Assembly (NCBI RefSeq): GCF_910594005.1
Contig: NC_057815.1
Coordinates: 82,259,552 to 82,323,551, forward strand
DNA from: Cervus elaphus
Taxonomy: Eukaryota > Chordata > Mammalia > Artiodactyla > Cervidae
DNA: 64,000 nucleotides
Reading direction: 5' to 3'
Program-made: the position numbers and the translations under genes
In this document: one piece after another, positions 35,929-47,373 of the stretch
Layout: the number at the start of each line of letters is the position of its first letter
How positions within the stretch are numbered: position 1 is the first letter of the stretch
The notes under the pieces: generated by a model
Told to the model about the DNA's origin: nothing
Database searches by the model: none
The model's input: only the letters and a program-made list of their open reading frames with translations

Positions 35929-36033
35929 CCATGTGGTTTTTGGGATCTTAGTTCCCCAACCAGGGATTGAACCCCAGGCCTACAGAAGTGAATGCACCAA
36001 GTCCTAATCACTGGACTGTCAGAGAATTCCCCC
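35929..36033 (-). mobile_element. CHR-type tRNA-derived SINE
   Basis: Reads GGGATCTTAGTTCCCCAACC, then AGGGATTGAACCCC and CTAATCACTGGACTGTCAG, the reversed form of the Cetartiodactyla tRNA-derived (CHR) SINE. Its presence with Bov-tA supports a ruminant source. Confidence 0.82.
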
Positions 36034-36424
36034 AAGATTGTTAATTGTTAATTACATACCACGGATTAGACTCACCAGGATTCCTGGAGTTAAGTAGACA
36101 AACAACTAGAATTTGAACAGAAATATAACATATAACCTAGCAGTTTGGCTGTCCCATGCATTTCCATATAATATGGATATTTAAAAATGATACCTTTAGG
36201 TCTAACATTAATTTGAACTAAACTTTTAATTCAGTTAAAAGTTCATGGCTTTTTCATGAGCATGGTTATTACCATGAAAGCAAACATTTGAATAAGATAA
36301 AAACAACTAATCAGTATGAGAATTACACACATGCCTAATATATTAGTAAAAGAAAGAGAAGTTGTGAAAGTTAAATGCTACAGTAAGATTTTTTCTATGA
36401 AGGAAATGAAAATACTAAATCAAA

Positions 36425-36521
36425 AAGATATTGTACCTCCATGTCCATAGCAATGTTATTTAAAATAAACAAGATTTGGAAACATTCTAAGAGTCCATTG
36501 ATAGATGAATGAATATATGAA

Positions 36522-36555
<34 letters not shown>

Positions 36556-36990
36556 ATTTATATATATATAAAGAAATATTGTTCAGCTGTAAAAGAAGGA
36601 AATCCTGCCATTTGCAATAATATGGATGGACCTTAGGACTTTTTGCTCAATGAAATAATTCATAAAATGACTGATACTATATGGTCTCACTTATGTGTGA
36701 AATCTAAAACAAAACAACCACCCACCCCTACTCAAACGCATAGAAAAATAGATCAAATTTGTGGTTACAGAAGGTAGGGTATGTGGGGGGATTGATAAAG
36801 AGGATCAAAAGGAACAAACTTCCACTCATAAGATAAATAAATGTCAGGGATATAATGTACAGTGTGATTGTAATGTACAATATGCTATGTAGTATATTTG
36901 AAAGTTGCTAAAAGAGTAAATCCTGAAAGTTCTCATCACAAGGAAAAAGATTTTTTTTCAGTCTTTTTGGTTTCTATATGAGGTTATGAA
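36425..36990 (+). mobile_element. old L1 ORF2 end and 3' UTR
   Basis: Forward old L1: the TCCATAGCAATGTTATTTA block, GTCCATTGATAGATGAATG, then TGGATGGACCTTAGGAC and the purine-rich 3' UTR. An AT microsatellite sits inside at 36521-36571. Stops throughout. Confidence 0.82.
36521..36571. repeat. (TA)n microsatellite
   Basis: About 50 bp of TA units broken by two TTTA interruptions, inside the old L1. Confidence 0.93.
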
Positions 36991-37210
36991 TGTTAACTAA
37001 ATTTAACATGGTAATCAATAAACAATATATTAAGTTAAGTCAATATGCTTTATACCTTAAACAAATACAGGGCAGTACATTAGCTGTGTCTCAATAAAAC
37101 TGGAAAAGAATGCATTACAATAATAATTTAATCATTTTCATCAAATTATTGCATATTTAAAGTTAGGATTCCTATGGCCCAGCTTCATTCTGAAGATATT
37201 TGTAGATTGT

Positions 37211-38332
37211 TTAAAACCAAAAGATTTTCCCAGCACCAATGTTAAAGAGGTTGTCTTTTTTCCATTGTATATCCTTGCCTCCTTTGTCAAAGATAAGGTG
37301 TCCATAGGTTCGTGGATTTATCTCTGGGCTTTCTATTCTGTTCCATTGATCTATATTTCTGTCTTTGTGCCAGTACCATACTGTCTTGATGACTGTGGCT
37401 TTGTAGTATAGTCTGAAGTCAGGCAGGTTGATTCCTCCAGTTCCATTCTTCTTTCTCAAGATTACTTTGGCTATTCGAGGTTTTTTGTATTTCCATACAA
37501 ATTGTGAAATTATTTGTTCTAGTTCTGTGAAAAATACCGTTGGTAGCTTGATAGGGATTGCATTGAATCTATAGACTGCTTTGGGTAGAATAGCCATTTT
37601 GACAATATTGATTCTTCCAATCCATGAACACGGTATGTTTCTCCATCTGTTTGTGTCCTCTTTGATTTCTTTCATCAGTGTTTTATAGTTTTCTATGTAT
37701 AGGTCTTTTGTTTCTTTAGGTAGATATACTCCTAAGTATTTTATTCTTTTTGTTGCAATGGTGAATGGTATTGTTTCCTTAATTTCTCTTTCTGTTTTTT
37801 CATTGTTAGTATATAGGAATGCAAGGGATTTCTGTGTGTTAATTTTATATCCTGCAACTTTACTATATTCGTTGATTAGCTCTAGTAATTTTCTGGTAGA
37901 GTCTTTAGGGTTTTCTATATAGAGGATCATGTCATCTGCAAACAGTGAGAGTTTTACTTCTTCTTTTCCTATCTGGATTCCTTTTACTTCTTTTTCTGCT
38001 CTGATTGCTGTGGCCAGAACTTCCAACACTATGTTGAATAGTAGTGGTGAGAGTGGGCACCCTTGTCTTGTTCCTGATTTCAGGGGAAATGCCTTCAATT
38101 TTTCACCATTGAGGGTGATGCTTGCTGTGGGTTTGTCATATATAGCTTTTATTATGTTGAGGTATGTTCCTTCTATTCCTGCTTTTTGGAGAGTTTTAAT
38201 CATAAATGAGTGTTGAATTTTGTCAAAGGCTTTCTCTGCATCTATTGAGATAATCATATGGTTTTTATCTTTCAATTTGTTAATGTGGTGTATTACATTG
38301 ATTGATTTGCGGATATTAAAGAATCCTTGCAT
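37211..38332 (-). pseudogene. L1 ORF2 reverse transcriptase to C-terminal region, inverted half
   Basis: 373 open codons. N-terminal part is the RT domain: QGFFNIRKSIN, the AEKAFDKIQH block and the catalytic FADD box (plus-strand 37931-37942). It continues through the SLFADDMILY region and the thumb-like KYLGVYLP block to DNLFNIGAGK, where it runs into the duplicated target site and stops. The endonuclease and the first part of RT are missing because the copy is 5'-truncated. The frame from the consensus is uninterrupted over its whole length. Confidence 0.93.
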
Positions 38333-39661
38333 TCAACCACTTGTAAAATAATGAAACTAGAACACTTTCTAACACCATACACAAAAATAAACTCAAAATG
38401 GATTAAAGATCTAAATGTAAGACCAGAAACTATAAAACTCCTAGAGGAGAACATCGGCAAAACACTCTCCGACATAAATCACAGCAAGATCCTCTATGAC
38501 CCACCTCCCAGAATATTGGAAATAAAAGCAAAAATAAACAAATGGGACCTAATGAAACTTAAAAGCTTTTGCACTACAAAGGAAACTATAAGCAAGGTGA
38601 AAAGACAGCCCTCAGATTGGGAGAAAATAATAGCAAATGAAGAAACAGACAAAGGATTAATCTCAAAAATATACAAGCAACTCCTGAAGCTCAATTCCAG
38701 AAAAATAAATGACCCAATCAAAAAATGGGCCAAAGAACTAAACAGACACTTCTCCAAAGAAGACATACAGATGGCTAACAAACACATGAAAAGGTGCTCA
38801 ACATCACTCATTATTAGAGAAATGCAAATCAAAACCACAGTGAGGTACCATTACACGCCAGTCAGGATGGCTGCTATCCAAAAGTCTACAAGCAATAAAT
38901 GCTGGAGAGGGTGTGGAGAAAAGGGAACCCTCTTACACTGTTGGTGGGAATGCAAACTAGTACAGCCGCTATGGAAAACAGTGTGGAGATTCCTTAAAAA
39001 ACTGGAAATAGAACTGCCATATGACCCAGCAATCCCACTTCTGGGCATACACACTGAGGAAACCAGATCTGAAAGAGACACGTGCACCCCAATGTTCATC
39101 GCAGCACTGTTTATAATAGCCAGGACATGGAAGCAACCTAGATGCCCATCAGCAGATGAATGGATAAGGAAGCTGTGGTACATATACACCATGGAATATT
39201 ACTCAGCCATTAAAAAGAATTCATTTGAACCAGTCCTAATGAGATGGATGAAGCTGGAGCCCATTATACAGAGTGAAGTAAGCCAGAAAGATAAAGAACA
39301 TTACAGCATACTAACACATATATATGGAATTTAGAAAGGTGATAACGATAACCCTATATGCAAAACAGAAAAAGAGACACAGAAATACAGAACAGACTTT
39401 TGAACTCTGTGGGAGAAGGTGAGGGTGGGATATTTCAAAAGAACAGCATGTATACTATCTATGGTGAAACAGATCACCAGCCCAGGTGGGATGCATGAGA
39501 CAAGTGCTCCGGCCTGGTGCACTGGGAAGACCCAGAGGAATCTGGTGGAGAGGGAGGTGGGAGGGGGGATCGGGATTGGGAATACATGTAAATCCATGGC
39601 TGATTCAAAGAATAAAAAAAAAAATAAAATAAAAAAAAAAATTAAAAAAAAAAAAGATTTT
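37219..39661 (+). mobile_element. young L1 (L1_BT-like), inverted by twin priming
   Basis: A 5'-truncated L1 of about 2.4 kb. Its left half (37229-38332) is inverted and its right half (about 38333-39651) is forward and ends in a poly-A-rich tail (39611-39654). A 10-bp target-site duplication AAAAGATTTT lies at 37219-37228 and 39652-39661. The inversion joint falls at nearly the same point of ORF2 on both sides (inverted half stops at CTGGGAAAA, forward half resumes a few codons later), so little or nothing was lost. Both halves have long open frames, so the insertion is recent on an evolutionary scale. It cannot make a working ORF2 protein. Confidence 0.96.
38333..39334 (+). pseudogene. L1 ORF2 C-terminal region, forward half
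   Basis: About 333 open codons, picking up where the inverted half ends. Visible blocks: FLTPYTKINSKWIKDLNV, KWDLMKLKSFC, the cysteine-rich RCWRGCGEKGTLLHCWWEC segment, and MEYYSAIKKNSF near the C-terminus. Ends at TAG, 39332-39334, followed by the L1 3' UTR. The open frame up to the inversion joint begins with a non-native ATG. Confidence 0.93.
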
Positions 39662-39718
39662 GAATAAGGTTAAATAAAAATGGAAAATTTTTACACCATT
39701 CCTAATATTGTTTACATC

Positions 39719-40050
39719 TTTTTTTTTTCTTACTTTACAATATTGTAGTGGTTTTTATCATACATTGACATGAATCAGCCATGGATTTACATGTATTCCC
39801 CATCCCGATCCCCCCTCCCACCTCCCTCTCCACCCGATTCCTCTGGATCTTCCCAGTGCACCAGGCCCGAGCACTTGTCCCATGCATCCAGCCTGGGCTG
39901 GTGATCTGTTTCACCCTAGATAATATACATGTTTCGATGCTGTTCTCTTGAAACATCCCACCCTCGCCTTCTCCCACAGAGTCCCAAAATTCTGTTCTGT
40001 ACATCTGTGTCTCTTTTTCTGTTTTGCATATAGGGTTATTGTCTTCTTTC
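39719..40050 (-). mobile_element. young L1 (L1_BT-like) 3' UTR, facing the neighbouring L1
   Basis: About 330 bp of L1 3' UTR on the minus strand, poly-A seen as poly-T on the left. It is the reverse complement of much of 39335-39605, including CCCATCCCGATCCCCCCTCC and CACCAGGCCCGAGCAC-like segments. Separated from the neighbouring plus-strand L1 tail by only about 60 bp. The minus frames at 39735-40004 and 39911-40102 are UTR shadows. Confidence 0.94.
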
Positions 40051-40059
40051 TGAAGGGAA

Positions 40060-40590
40060 AATAGCAGAGGAATTGGGATGATTCCTTTTCTCTATTAACC
40101 AATCAGTGACTGAATTGGATGGCCAAACCCAGGAGTAGCCAGGGCTTGCCTGGTAGGTAAACCATTAACAGAAAAAGAAATTAGAAAATAAAATACAATA
40201 AATATATTAACTAGTAACAAATGAAATCTGCCTGAGGTATTAAATATATTAAAATACTGCTCAAAACAGTTGTCAGGGTAGGTTTTAGTTCTTATGTTTA
40301 TTGATGATTGTCTCAATCTGTGCACACAGCAGTCAGAAACGTTGCTTTGGTTCACTGTAACTCTTATAGATAATCATAAATTAGAATTAACCATTTAAAC
40401 ATATTTAGCACTGAACAGTGTTTTCAGAAATGCAGGTTACAAATAAATACATGCTGAATGAACAAATTTAAAATATTAAAGTTTTAGTATAAATGCTAAT
40501 CCTTTGGGCAATTTTATAAGCATTTAAAGCACTGCATTTAATAACTTATGATTGGTGTGGCTTTCATGTTTCTTTAAGTTTTTACAATTT
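40060..40590. other. no gene seen
   Basis: AT-rich unassigned sequence between L1 and Bov-tA. Confidence 0.5.
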
Positions 40591-40604
40591 TTGTAAGTAT
40601 GTGA

Positions 40605-40811
40605 ATTTGTTGTTTTTGTTTTCATTGCTAAGTCATGTCTGACTATTTCGTGACCCCATGGACTCTAGTCCATCAGGCCTGTCTGTCCATGGAATTTCCC
40701 AGAGAAGAATACTGGAGTGGGTTGCCATTTTCTCCTCCCGACCCAAGAATTGAACCTATGTCTCCTGTGTTGGCAGACAGATTCTTTACCACTGAACCAC
40801 CAGGCAAGCCC
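40605..40811 (-). mobile_element. full-length Bov-tA SINE with target-site duplication
   Basis: Minus-strand Bov-tA with a T/G-rich reversed tail (40605-40625) and the head GAACCACCAGGCAAGCCC on the right. Flanks AAGTATGTGA (40595-40604) and AAATATGTGA (40812-40821) differ at one base, a slightly aged duplication. Confidence 0.92.
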
Positions 40812-40861
40812 AAATATGTGACTAGGGTTTATTAATTCTTTGTTCATATTTAAAGAAGTTG

Positions 40862-40950
40862 TTCAGTTCAGTTCAGTCGCTCAGTCGTGTCCGACTCTTT
40901 GCGACCCCATGAATTGCAGCACGCCAGGCCTCCCTGTCTATCTAGTAAAG
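40862..40950 (-). mobile_element. 89-bp BovB 3' scrap with target-site duplication
   Basis: Only the BovB tail was copied: (TTCAG)n, CGTGTCCGACTCTTTGCG and CAGCACGCCAGGCCTCCC. Flanked by a perfect 11-bp repeat TAAAGAAGTTG (40851-40861 and 40951-40961). A 12-base stretch at its right end is not obviously BovB. One of the shortest retrotransposition events in the window. Confidence 0.92.
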
Positions 40951-40964
40951 TAAAGAAGTTGAGA

Positions 40965-41815
40965 TTCAGAGAATAAAGGAGATTTTACTCAATGGTATTA
41001 AACATCTCTTTGGGAATAGGAAGGTTTAGAAACATAAACAGCAGTCAAACTAGGGAAGTGAGTTGTATAGAAATATATCTTCTTATAGCCAAAGCATAAA
41101 GTGAATTTTATGGACATTTGGGTATTTTTGAAATATAGGTTCAACTTGCAAAGTTCTTGAACATACCCAATTGCCAAAAAAAATCAATTTGTCTGCTACC
41201 TCTGATACAATCTTTGTCTTTGAAATTCACAGTAGAAAAATATCAACCAATGATGCATTCTGAACATTTCTTATAAATCCCAGACATTTCCTCATGGCTT
41301 TCAAGTCAATCACTGACCTGGCCTAACCTTCTTAGTTACTGAACTGAAGAGATTATGACTCAGGACAGACTTGCCCCATGCAGACATCAAAAGAGAAGCC
41401 ACTGAAGAAAATTGGAATTTAGTTACTTGATCTTCATGAGATTGAGATCTAATCCTTTCCTTTGCCAGAGTCAATGGGTAGTTGTCTAAATTTCAACTTA
41501 TTTTTAGAGAGACATAGAGCAGAGATGTGAAACACAATGAAAATATTTCCAAAAAGACATAATGCAACTGAAATATATATCCAAAAGTAAGATGCTTTCA
41601 TTAACTTGATACAGGCAAAGAGTACACCAGTAGACTATAACAGTGTGAAGTGTTAAAAACTAGTTTTCTTTGATGATGCCAATAAAGTCCAACCAAAAAC
41701 ATAAACATAATAATAAGTTTCAAAATCGTAAGTACATCATACAGTTAAAAATGACTTTGACTTTGTATAGAAGAACTTGAATAGTACATTTAAACAGCAC
41801 CAGAAATAATATAAG
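40965..41815. other. no gene seen
   Basis: AT-rich unassigned sequence. Confidence 0.5.
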
Positions 41816-41821
41816 TATTAT

Positions 41822-42215
41822 TATGGACATGAACTTGAATAAGCTCTGGGAGTTGGTGATGGACAGGAAATCCTGGCATGCTGCAAGTTTGTGGGGTCGT
41901 AAAGAGTCAGACTGGAGAAGGCAATGGCACCCCACTCCAGCACTCTTGCCTGGAAAATCCCATGGACGGAGGAGCCTGTTGGGCTGCAGTCCATCGGGTC
42001 GCTAGGAGTCGGACACGACTGAGTGACTTCACTTTCACTTTTCACTTTCACACATTGGAGAAGGAAATGGCAACCCACTCCAGTGTTCTTGCCTGGAGAA
42101 TCCCAGAGACGGGGGAGCCTGGTGGGCTGCCGTCTATGGGGTCGCACAGAGTCGGACAGGACTGAAGCGACTTAGCAGCAGCAACAAAGAGTCAGACACG
42201 ATGGAATGACTCAAA
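41822..42215 (+). mobile_element. BovB 3' fragment split by a Bov-A2
   Basis: BovB tail: ATGGACATGAACTTGAATAA, then GGAGTTGGTGATGGACAGG and AAAGAGTCAGAC, resuming after the SINE with ACGATGGAATGACTC and an A-run at 42213. Short 5'-truncated copy older than the SINE it hosts. Confidence 0.9.
41913..42185 (+). mobile_element. Bov-A2 (dimeric) SINE with target-site duplication
   Basis: Two Bov-A monomers in tandem (41913-42050 and about 42056-42165), each with the AACCCACTCCAG-type block, joined by a TTTCACTTTCAC linker and ending in AGCAGCAGCAAC. Flanked by a perfect 12-bp repeat AAAGAGTCAGAC at 41901-41912 and 42186-42197, which is itself BovB tail sequence. Confidence 0.95.
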
Positions 42216-42304
42216 AAAAAAAATTGTAAGGATAATTGCCTTTGAGACTTGATAGTTTTTTATATTGAGAAAAACATCTTAGTTAATGATTTTTGAGTCT
42301 TCAT

Positions 42305-42500
42305 AGACCAGGCTTTGTGAAGCATTATTTCATATAAGCCTCAGATAAACCCCATATGGCAGGTATTTTGCCATATGGTAGGTAATATTTTCATACCCCA
42401 TTTATAAATGAGTAAAATAAAGCTGAAAAGGAATTTTAATATTGCTTCAATTCTGAAGAGTATATGGTGAAGGTAGACTGGAGTCACCGCACAGAAGGGC
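42305..42500 (-). mobile_element. MIR SINE fragment
   Basis: CCTCAGATAAACCCCATATGGCAGGTA then CCCCATTTATAAATGAG: reversed MIR core with typical decay. Confidence 0.65.
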
Positions 42501-42509
42501 CTGAGGTCT

Positions 42510-44505
42510 TGACTAGACATTACAGAATAATGGATCATATGTAAAGAGCTTGTTCTTTATTATTTGTTTTAACTATATTAACTTTAAAATTTTATATGTA
42601 TAATACTTTTTCCTAGAAATGATTCTTGCCAGTGAATCTTAAAAATTCATAAAATAATCAATGGTAAAGAAAATATCCATTTCTGGGGGAGAGGGAGAAG
42701 AAATAATTGATAGGAGATAAAGAGTACAAAGAAATATAGACTCCTGGGGCAACTAATTTCTAATATTCAAATATGTAACATTATACTAATAAAACATATA
42801 CAAGAAAAAATAAGTTGTTTAGGATTTGAAACTTTAAAAACAAGAATTTTTATGCTGTGTTGTATTATCATATTTTTCGTTAACAAGAAATTCATGTGTT
42901 TTTACAAGTCCCAAACCTCATAAGATTTTAATAAGTAAATAAAGTAGATATTAAAAATATAAGCAATGTTGAAGGACCTTTTTCCTAACTGGCTAGAAAA
43001 ATAAGGTATAACTGCATTTTTACATTAGATTCTACAAATTTATAAACAAGTTAACTGGTTTTTGTTTTAACATTTGAAGACATGTTACTTGGGACAGTCT
43101 TGAAAGTTAATGTGAGATAATATGAGATAGAAAATATGTACAATTTAACTATAAGTCAACAAAGAAATTAAAAAAAAAAACAAGATCTAATAAAGCAATA
43201 GAGGACCAAAACATTCCATTATGATAAAACTAATAATTATTCTGAAAGTCACACAAAACAGAACATACATGACAAAAATAAAATAGCTAATGAGGAATCA
43301 CAAGGAATATGAATGAAAACAGAAACTGAAAATGCTTGAGAGACGCTTATATATGTGGATGAAAAAGAAAACTTGACAAGTATTCTTATAGAGAAAAATA
43401 AACTTTAAAAGAACAGAAAAAATATTCAGAAGCTAAAAGTAATAAAGATTAAGGGAGAAAGAACTGAAAGAAGAAATTGAGTATATCTTATTTCAGGAAG
43501 CATGTATACAGACAGAGTTTGATACAGAGAAATATACATGGAGCCATGTTTCTTGAATTTACTGAACTTTTGAATCATTCAAGTAAAATAAGGAATGTAA
43601 CCTCTTACATTTAACTCAGAAAATATAGCATTTGTGACTCTGTCCTGGAGAGATGGAATCATTTCTTAAAGAAATTGCAAAATCTAGGAAACTTTGTCAA
43701 GAAAAAATAGATTATTGTAATGGTAAGGATGATTGAAACATTTAAATAACAAAATGTAGTTTAAATGACTGGAAATTATGCTTCAAAACTGATAATTATT
43801 ATAAACATTGACAGTGAAAAAATAGCAATAAAGGAAAAAAATTCTCCTAAGTTGCTGAATCAGATGATGTAATGATGTGTAAAACTGCAAAAATTATACT
43901 ACTTGTAATACATAAGCTTAATTTCGCTTTTCAGAAAAAAATTATTAGGACAAACATTTTAAATCATGGACATACTTTTATCTGTCAAGTAAAAAATCAC
44001 CTAGAAGGTAAAATATCACTGAAATATGAAATTACAATTTAGATGGATTTCCAAGAACTCTGAATGTTTTACGGACATAGTTAAAAAAAAGAAACAATGA
44101 TTCCAGCATGTTAAAATTTAAAATAATTTCTTTTCATAGCCCAAAAGAAATTATTTATAAAATTGTTGTGTTGTTGAAGAAATAATCAATTGAAATAGAG
44201 TGATATTTTCAACTTCCCAACTGTATGATTTCAAATAAAGATAAATGCATCACTCTGCATTTAGAAACTGAATGTACGGTAGAGTATGTTATAAAAGCAT
44301 ACCTGTCTGTCTTCCACTTTCTAGATAGATTGAGCAATACCTACCCAAAATTAAAATTGCTAGTTTTAATCAGGGAGAGTTAGGGTGATTTTATTTTTAC
44401 TTTTCTGTATCCCTTGAGTTAGTATAATATGCATTAAATCTATCAAATAATTTACCATTTTCAATATGAAAGAAATAATATAGCATAAATAAGCTAATTA
44501 AAATG
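42510..44505. other. no gene seen; A-rich stretch, possible decayed L1
   Basis: Two kilobases of A-rich plus-strand sequence with no long frame. The composition, and phrases such as AATAAAGATTAAGGGAGAAAGAACTG, recall a very old forward L1 ORF2, but I could not line it up firmly. Confidence 0.35.
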
Positions 44506-44509
44506 TTGT

Positions 44510-45645
44510 TCCTGTTCAGTCGCTAAGTAGTGTCTTACTCTTTGCAACCCCATGGACTTTAGCACATTGGGCTCCTTTGTCCTACATTATCTCACAGAGT
44601 TTTATCAAATTCATGTGTACTGCATCTGTGATGCTATCTCACCATCTCATCCTCTGCCGATCCCTTCTCCTGTTCTTTCAGACCTTCCCAGAATCAGGGT
44701 CTTTTCCAGTGAATTGGCTTTGACCATCAGGTGGTCAAAGTACTGGAGCTCCAGTTTCAGCATCAGTCCTCCAATGAATATTCAGGGTTGATTTCCTTTA
44801 GGATTAATTAGTTTGATCCCCTTGCAGTCCACAGGACTCTCAAGAGTCTTCTCCATCACTGTAATTCAAAAGCATCAGTTCTTCTGTGCTCAGCCTTCTT
44901 TATGGTCCAACTCTCACATACACTACTACTGTAAAAACCTTAGCTTTGACTATACAGACCTTTGTTGGCAAAATGATAGTTTTCCTTTTTAATACACTGT
45001 CTAGGTTTGTCATAACTTTCCTTCCAAGGAGTAAGTTGTTTTTTTAATTTCATGGCTGCAGTCACTGTCCACAGTGATTTTGGTGCCCAAGAAAAATTCT
45101 GTCACTGCTTCCACTTTTTAATCCATGACCCAATGAATGCTGGCAATTTGATCTATGGTTTCTTTGCCTTTTGTAAACCTATCTTGTCCATCTGGAAGTT
45201 CTCGGTTAATGTACTGCTGAATCTTAGCTGGAAGGATTTTGAGCATAACCTTGCTAGCATTTGAAATGAGTGTGATCGTATGGCAGTTTGAACACTCTTT
45301 GCATTGCTATTCTTTGGGATTGGAATGAAAACTGATCTTTTCCAGTCCTTTGGCCAGTGTTGAGTTTTCCAAATTTGCTGGCATATTAAATACAGCACTT
45401 TAACAGCATTCTCTGGAATTTAAATCACTCAACTGGAATTCCATCACTTCCACTAGCTTTGGTCACAGTAATCGTTCCTAAGGCCCACTTTTCACACTCT
45501 AGGATGTCTGACTGCAGTTGAGTGACCACAACATCATTTATATCTGGGTCATTAAGACCTTTTCATTGTATAGTTCTTTTATGATTCTCTCCTTACTTAA
45601 TCTCTTCTGTTTCTGTTATGTGTTCCCAAAGTATTGAGCAAATTA
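44510..45645 (-). mobile_element. BovB with internal deletion
   Basis: Minus-strand BovB reaching from the pre-RT NKASGGDGIP-equivalent (about 45430-45480) to the 3' tail (44512). At about 45115-45125 the sequence jumps from the post-YADD region straight to the RT fingers region (45130 onward), so roughly 700 bp including the YADD box is missing. The frames at 45153-45398 (minus, IWKTQHWPKDWKRS block) and 44552-44791 (shadow) lie within it. Confidence 0.92.
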
Positions 45646-45649
45646 TCCA

Positions 45650-46760
45650 AATATTTAATATCAGAATGTACTTCTAAACAATGAAGTGTAAAACAGTTGT
45701 TCACAGACAGAGCAACTTACATTTATTATCTTTGAGAATGATAAACTTGGATTATGTTTGTACAGCCCGTGCTATAGACCATAACAAGTCTCATTATAGG
45801 CAATACAGTCAGCTCATCCATGTATATAATGCTTGGTCATACAGCAAACCTACTGCACTTTTTAAAGCTATGGACAGTCATTAACAGTGCTCTGACATAA
45901 CCCTTTTGCCAAAATGCCAAGTAGCTGTTTCATTTAAACATAAATTGAGTGACTATTTATTCATTCCAGACTCCACACTCTAAAGAGAAAAGATGCCAAG
46001 ATTTTATCAACCCTCATTATAAACATCAGTCCACCATTTGTATCTGTTGTGTGATCATTTATTCTATTAATGATCCTACATGTTTCCATCAGAGTCAATT
46101 GGATGAATAACTAACTACTCTTTAAACAAGGTCGTTCTCCCATTACTGAATGCCTTAGCCTCATTAATGATAATAAGAGGGAGGGCTGCTGGCCTGCATC
46201 AGCATGAAATAGGCTTAGTGGGAAACATTCAGAGATCAACAATAAAATTATAGCTTTCTAAAAGTTATTATTAAAGAATTCATTCTCTCTAGGAAGCAAA
46301 AGTCAAAGCAATTAAATGGCCTACTTTTATTGGATATCAAACTGTACATATTCACTGTATGGTACTACATTCAAAAGTTCAAAGTAAATAGCCTGGCTCT
46401 TTTATTTTATTGCTATTAATACTTCTGTGATAAAAGAAAAAGAAGAAATGGTTTCTTCTCCTCCATGTTTCAGCCTTTATGTTTTTGCTTTTTAATTCAG
46501 TGTCATATATTTTGGGCCCTAAGATACTATTAAACTCTAATGAGCTTTGTTTCTGGCCTGAGGGTCTTCTATCTAAGTGTTGTTTTTATATTTAAGTTTA
46601 GATGTGAATTGAGTGAACACGGATGGGGGTTAATGGATTGCAAGTCTTCTTTGTGTGAAACTGAAAGCTTCCTTTAATAAAGTGCCTGTTAAATATTTGC
46701 CAGTTGCTACATTTTATGATAGTTTAATCTAGTTGAGTGTTAATTTTACCTTAGAAGTTT
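45650..46760. other. no gene seen
   Basis: Unassigned AT-rich sequence; the 67-codon frame at 45681-45884 shows no domain. Confidence 0.5.
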
Positions 46761-46764
46761 ACAT

Positions 46765-46910
46765 CACTTGTTCTCAAACAAATGCATTAGTGTCACTTGG
46801 GGTGCTGGTTATTAATCTATACTTCTAGGTCTCAAAGTCAGTGATTTTGATGTAGTAGGGCTTAGGATCAAAAACCTTAAAAGAAGAGGACCACATTTTG
46901 AGAAACACTG
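46765..46910 (+). mobile_element. MER5A (hAT-Charlie) DNA transposon
   Basis: Non-autonomous hAT element. Terminal inverted repeats are readable as CACTTGTTCTCAAAC and TTTTGAGAAACACTG; the middle has GATTTTGATGTAGTAGG. About 146 bp. Old mammal-wide fossil. Confidence 0.82.
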
Positions 46911-46919
46911 GTTTAGACT

Positions 46920-47356
46920 TGTAGTTGTCAGTCATTCATTATGTGTTTTCCGAAATAAAAAATGACTAATAGTTTTGTTTCTTTAAGATCCAGTTTCTAG
47001 CACCCCCTTCTTTTTCCTGCCTCTTCTGAAACTGTTTTTGGTAATACATTTGCCAAGAGAATATAAGCATTTCTGAATTTAGCTAATTTTTCCTAGGAAG
47101 AAACACTAATGTTCATAAAAGTTAACAACTCCATAAAAGTCACTCATAGTATATTTGAAATAATTGACTTAATATTTATAGATTTTGCCTCAATTTATGG
47201 AGAAAAATTCAGCCTCTAGCAATAGCTTTTTCATAAGAATTAAATTTGGGTTCCTGATGATCTGAATGTTCATTTTTCTTTCATATGTTATGTGTACATA
47301 GATTGCTTGCTCTTATACTTTATAATAAAACTAGTAATTTGTGATAATTAGGAAGA
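46920..47356. other. no gene seen
   Basis: AT-rich unassigned sequence between MER5A and Bov-tA. Confidence 0.5.
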
Positions 47357-47373
47357 ATTTAGGTGATTTCAGG

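Noticed and set aside
37695..38216. Two plus-strand frames opposite the inverted L1 half
   Set aside because: They are antisense shadows of L1 ORF2; the minus-strand frame carries the RT motifs.
38494..39192. Two minus-strand frames of about 113 codons
   Set aside because: Antisense shadows of the forward ORF2 C-terminal half.
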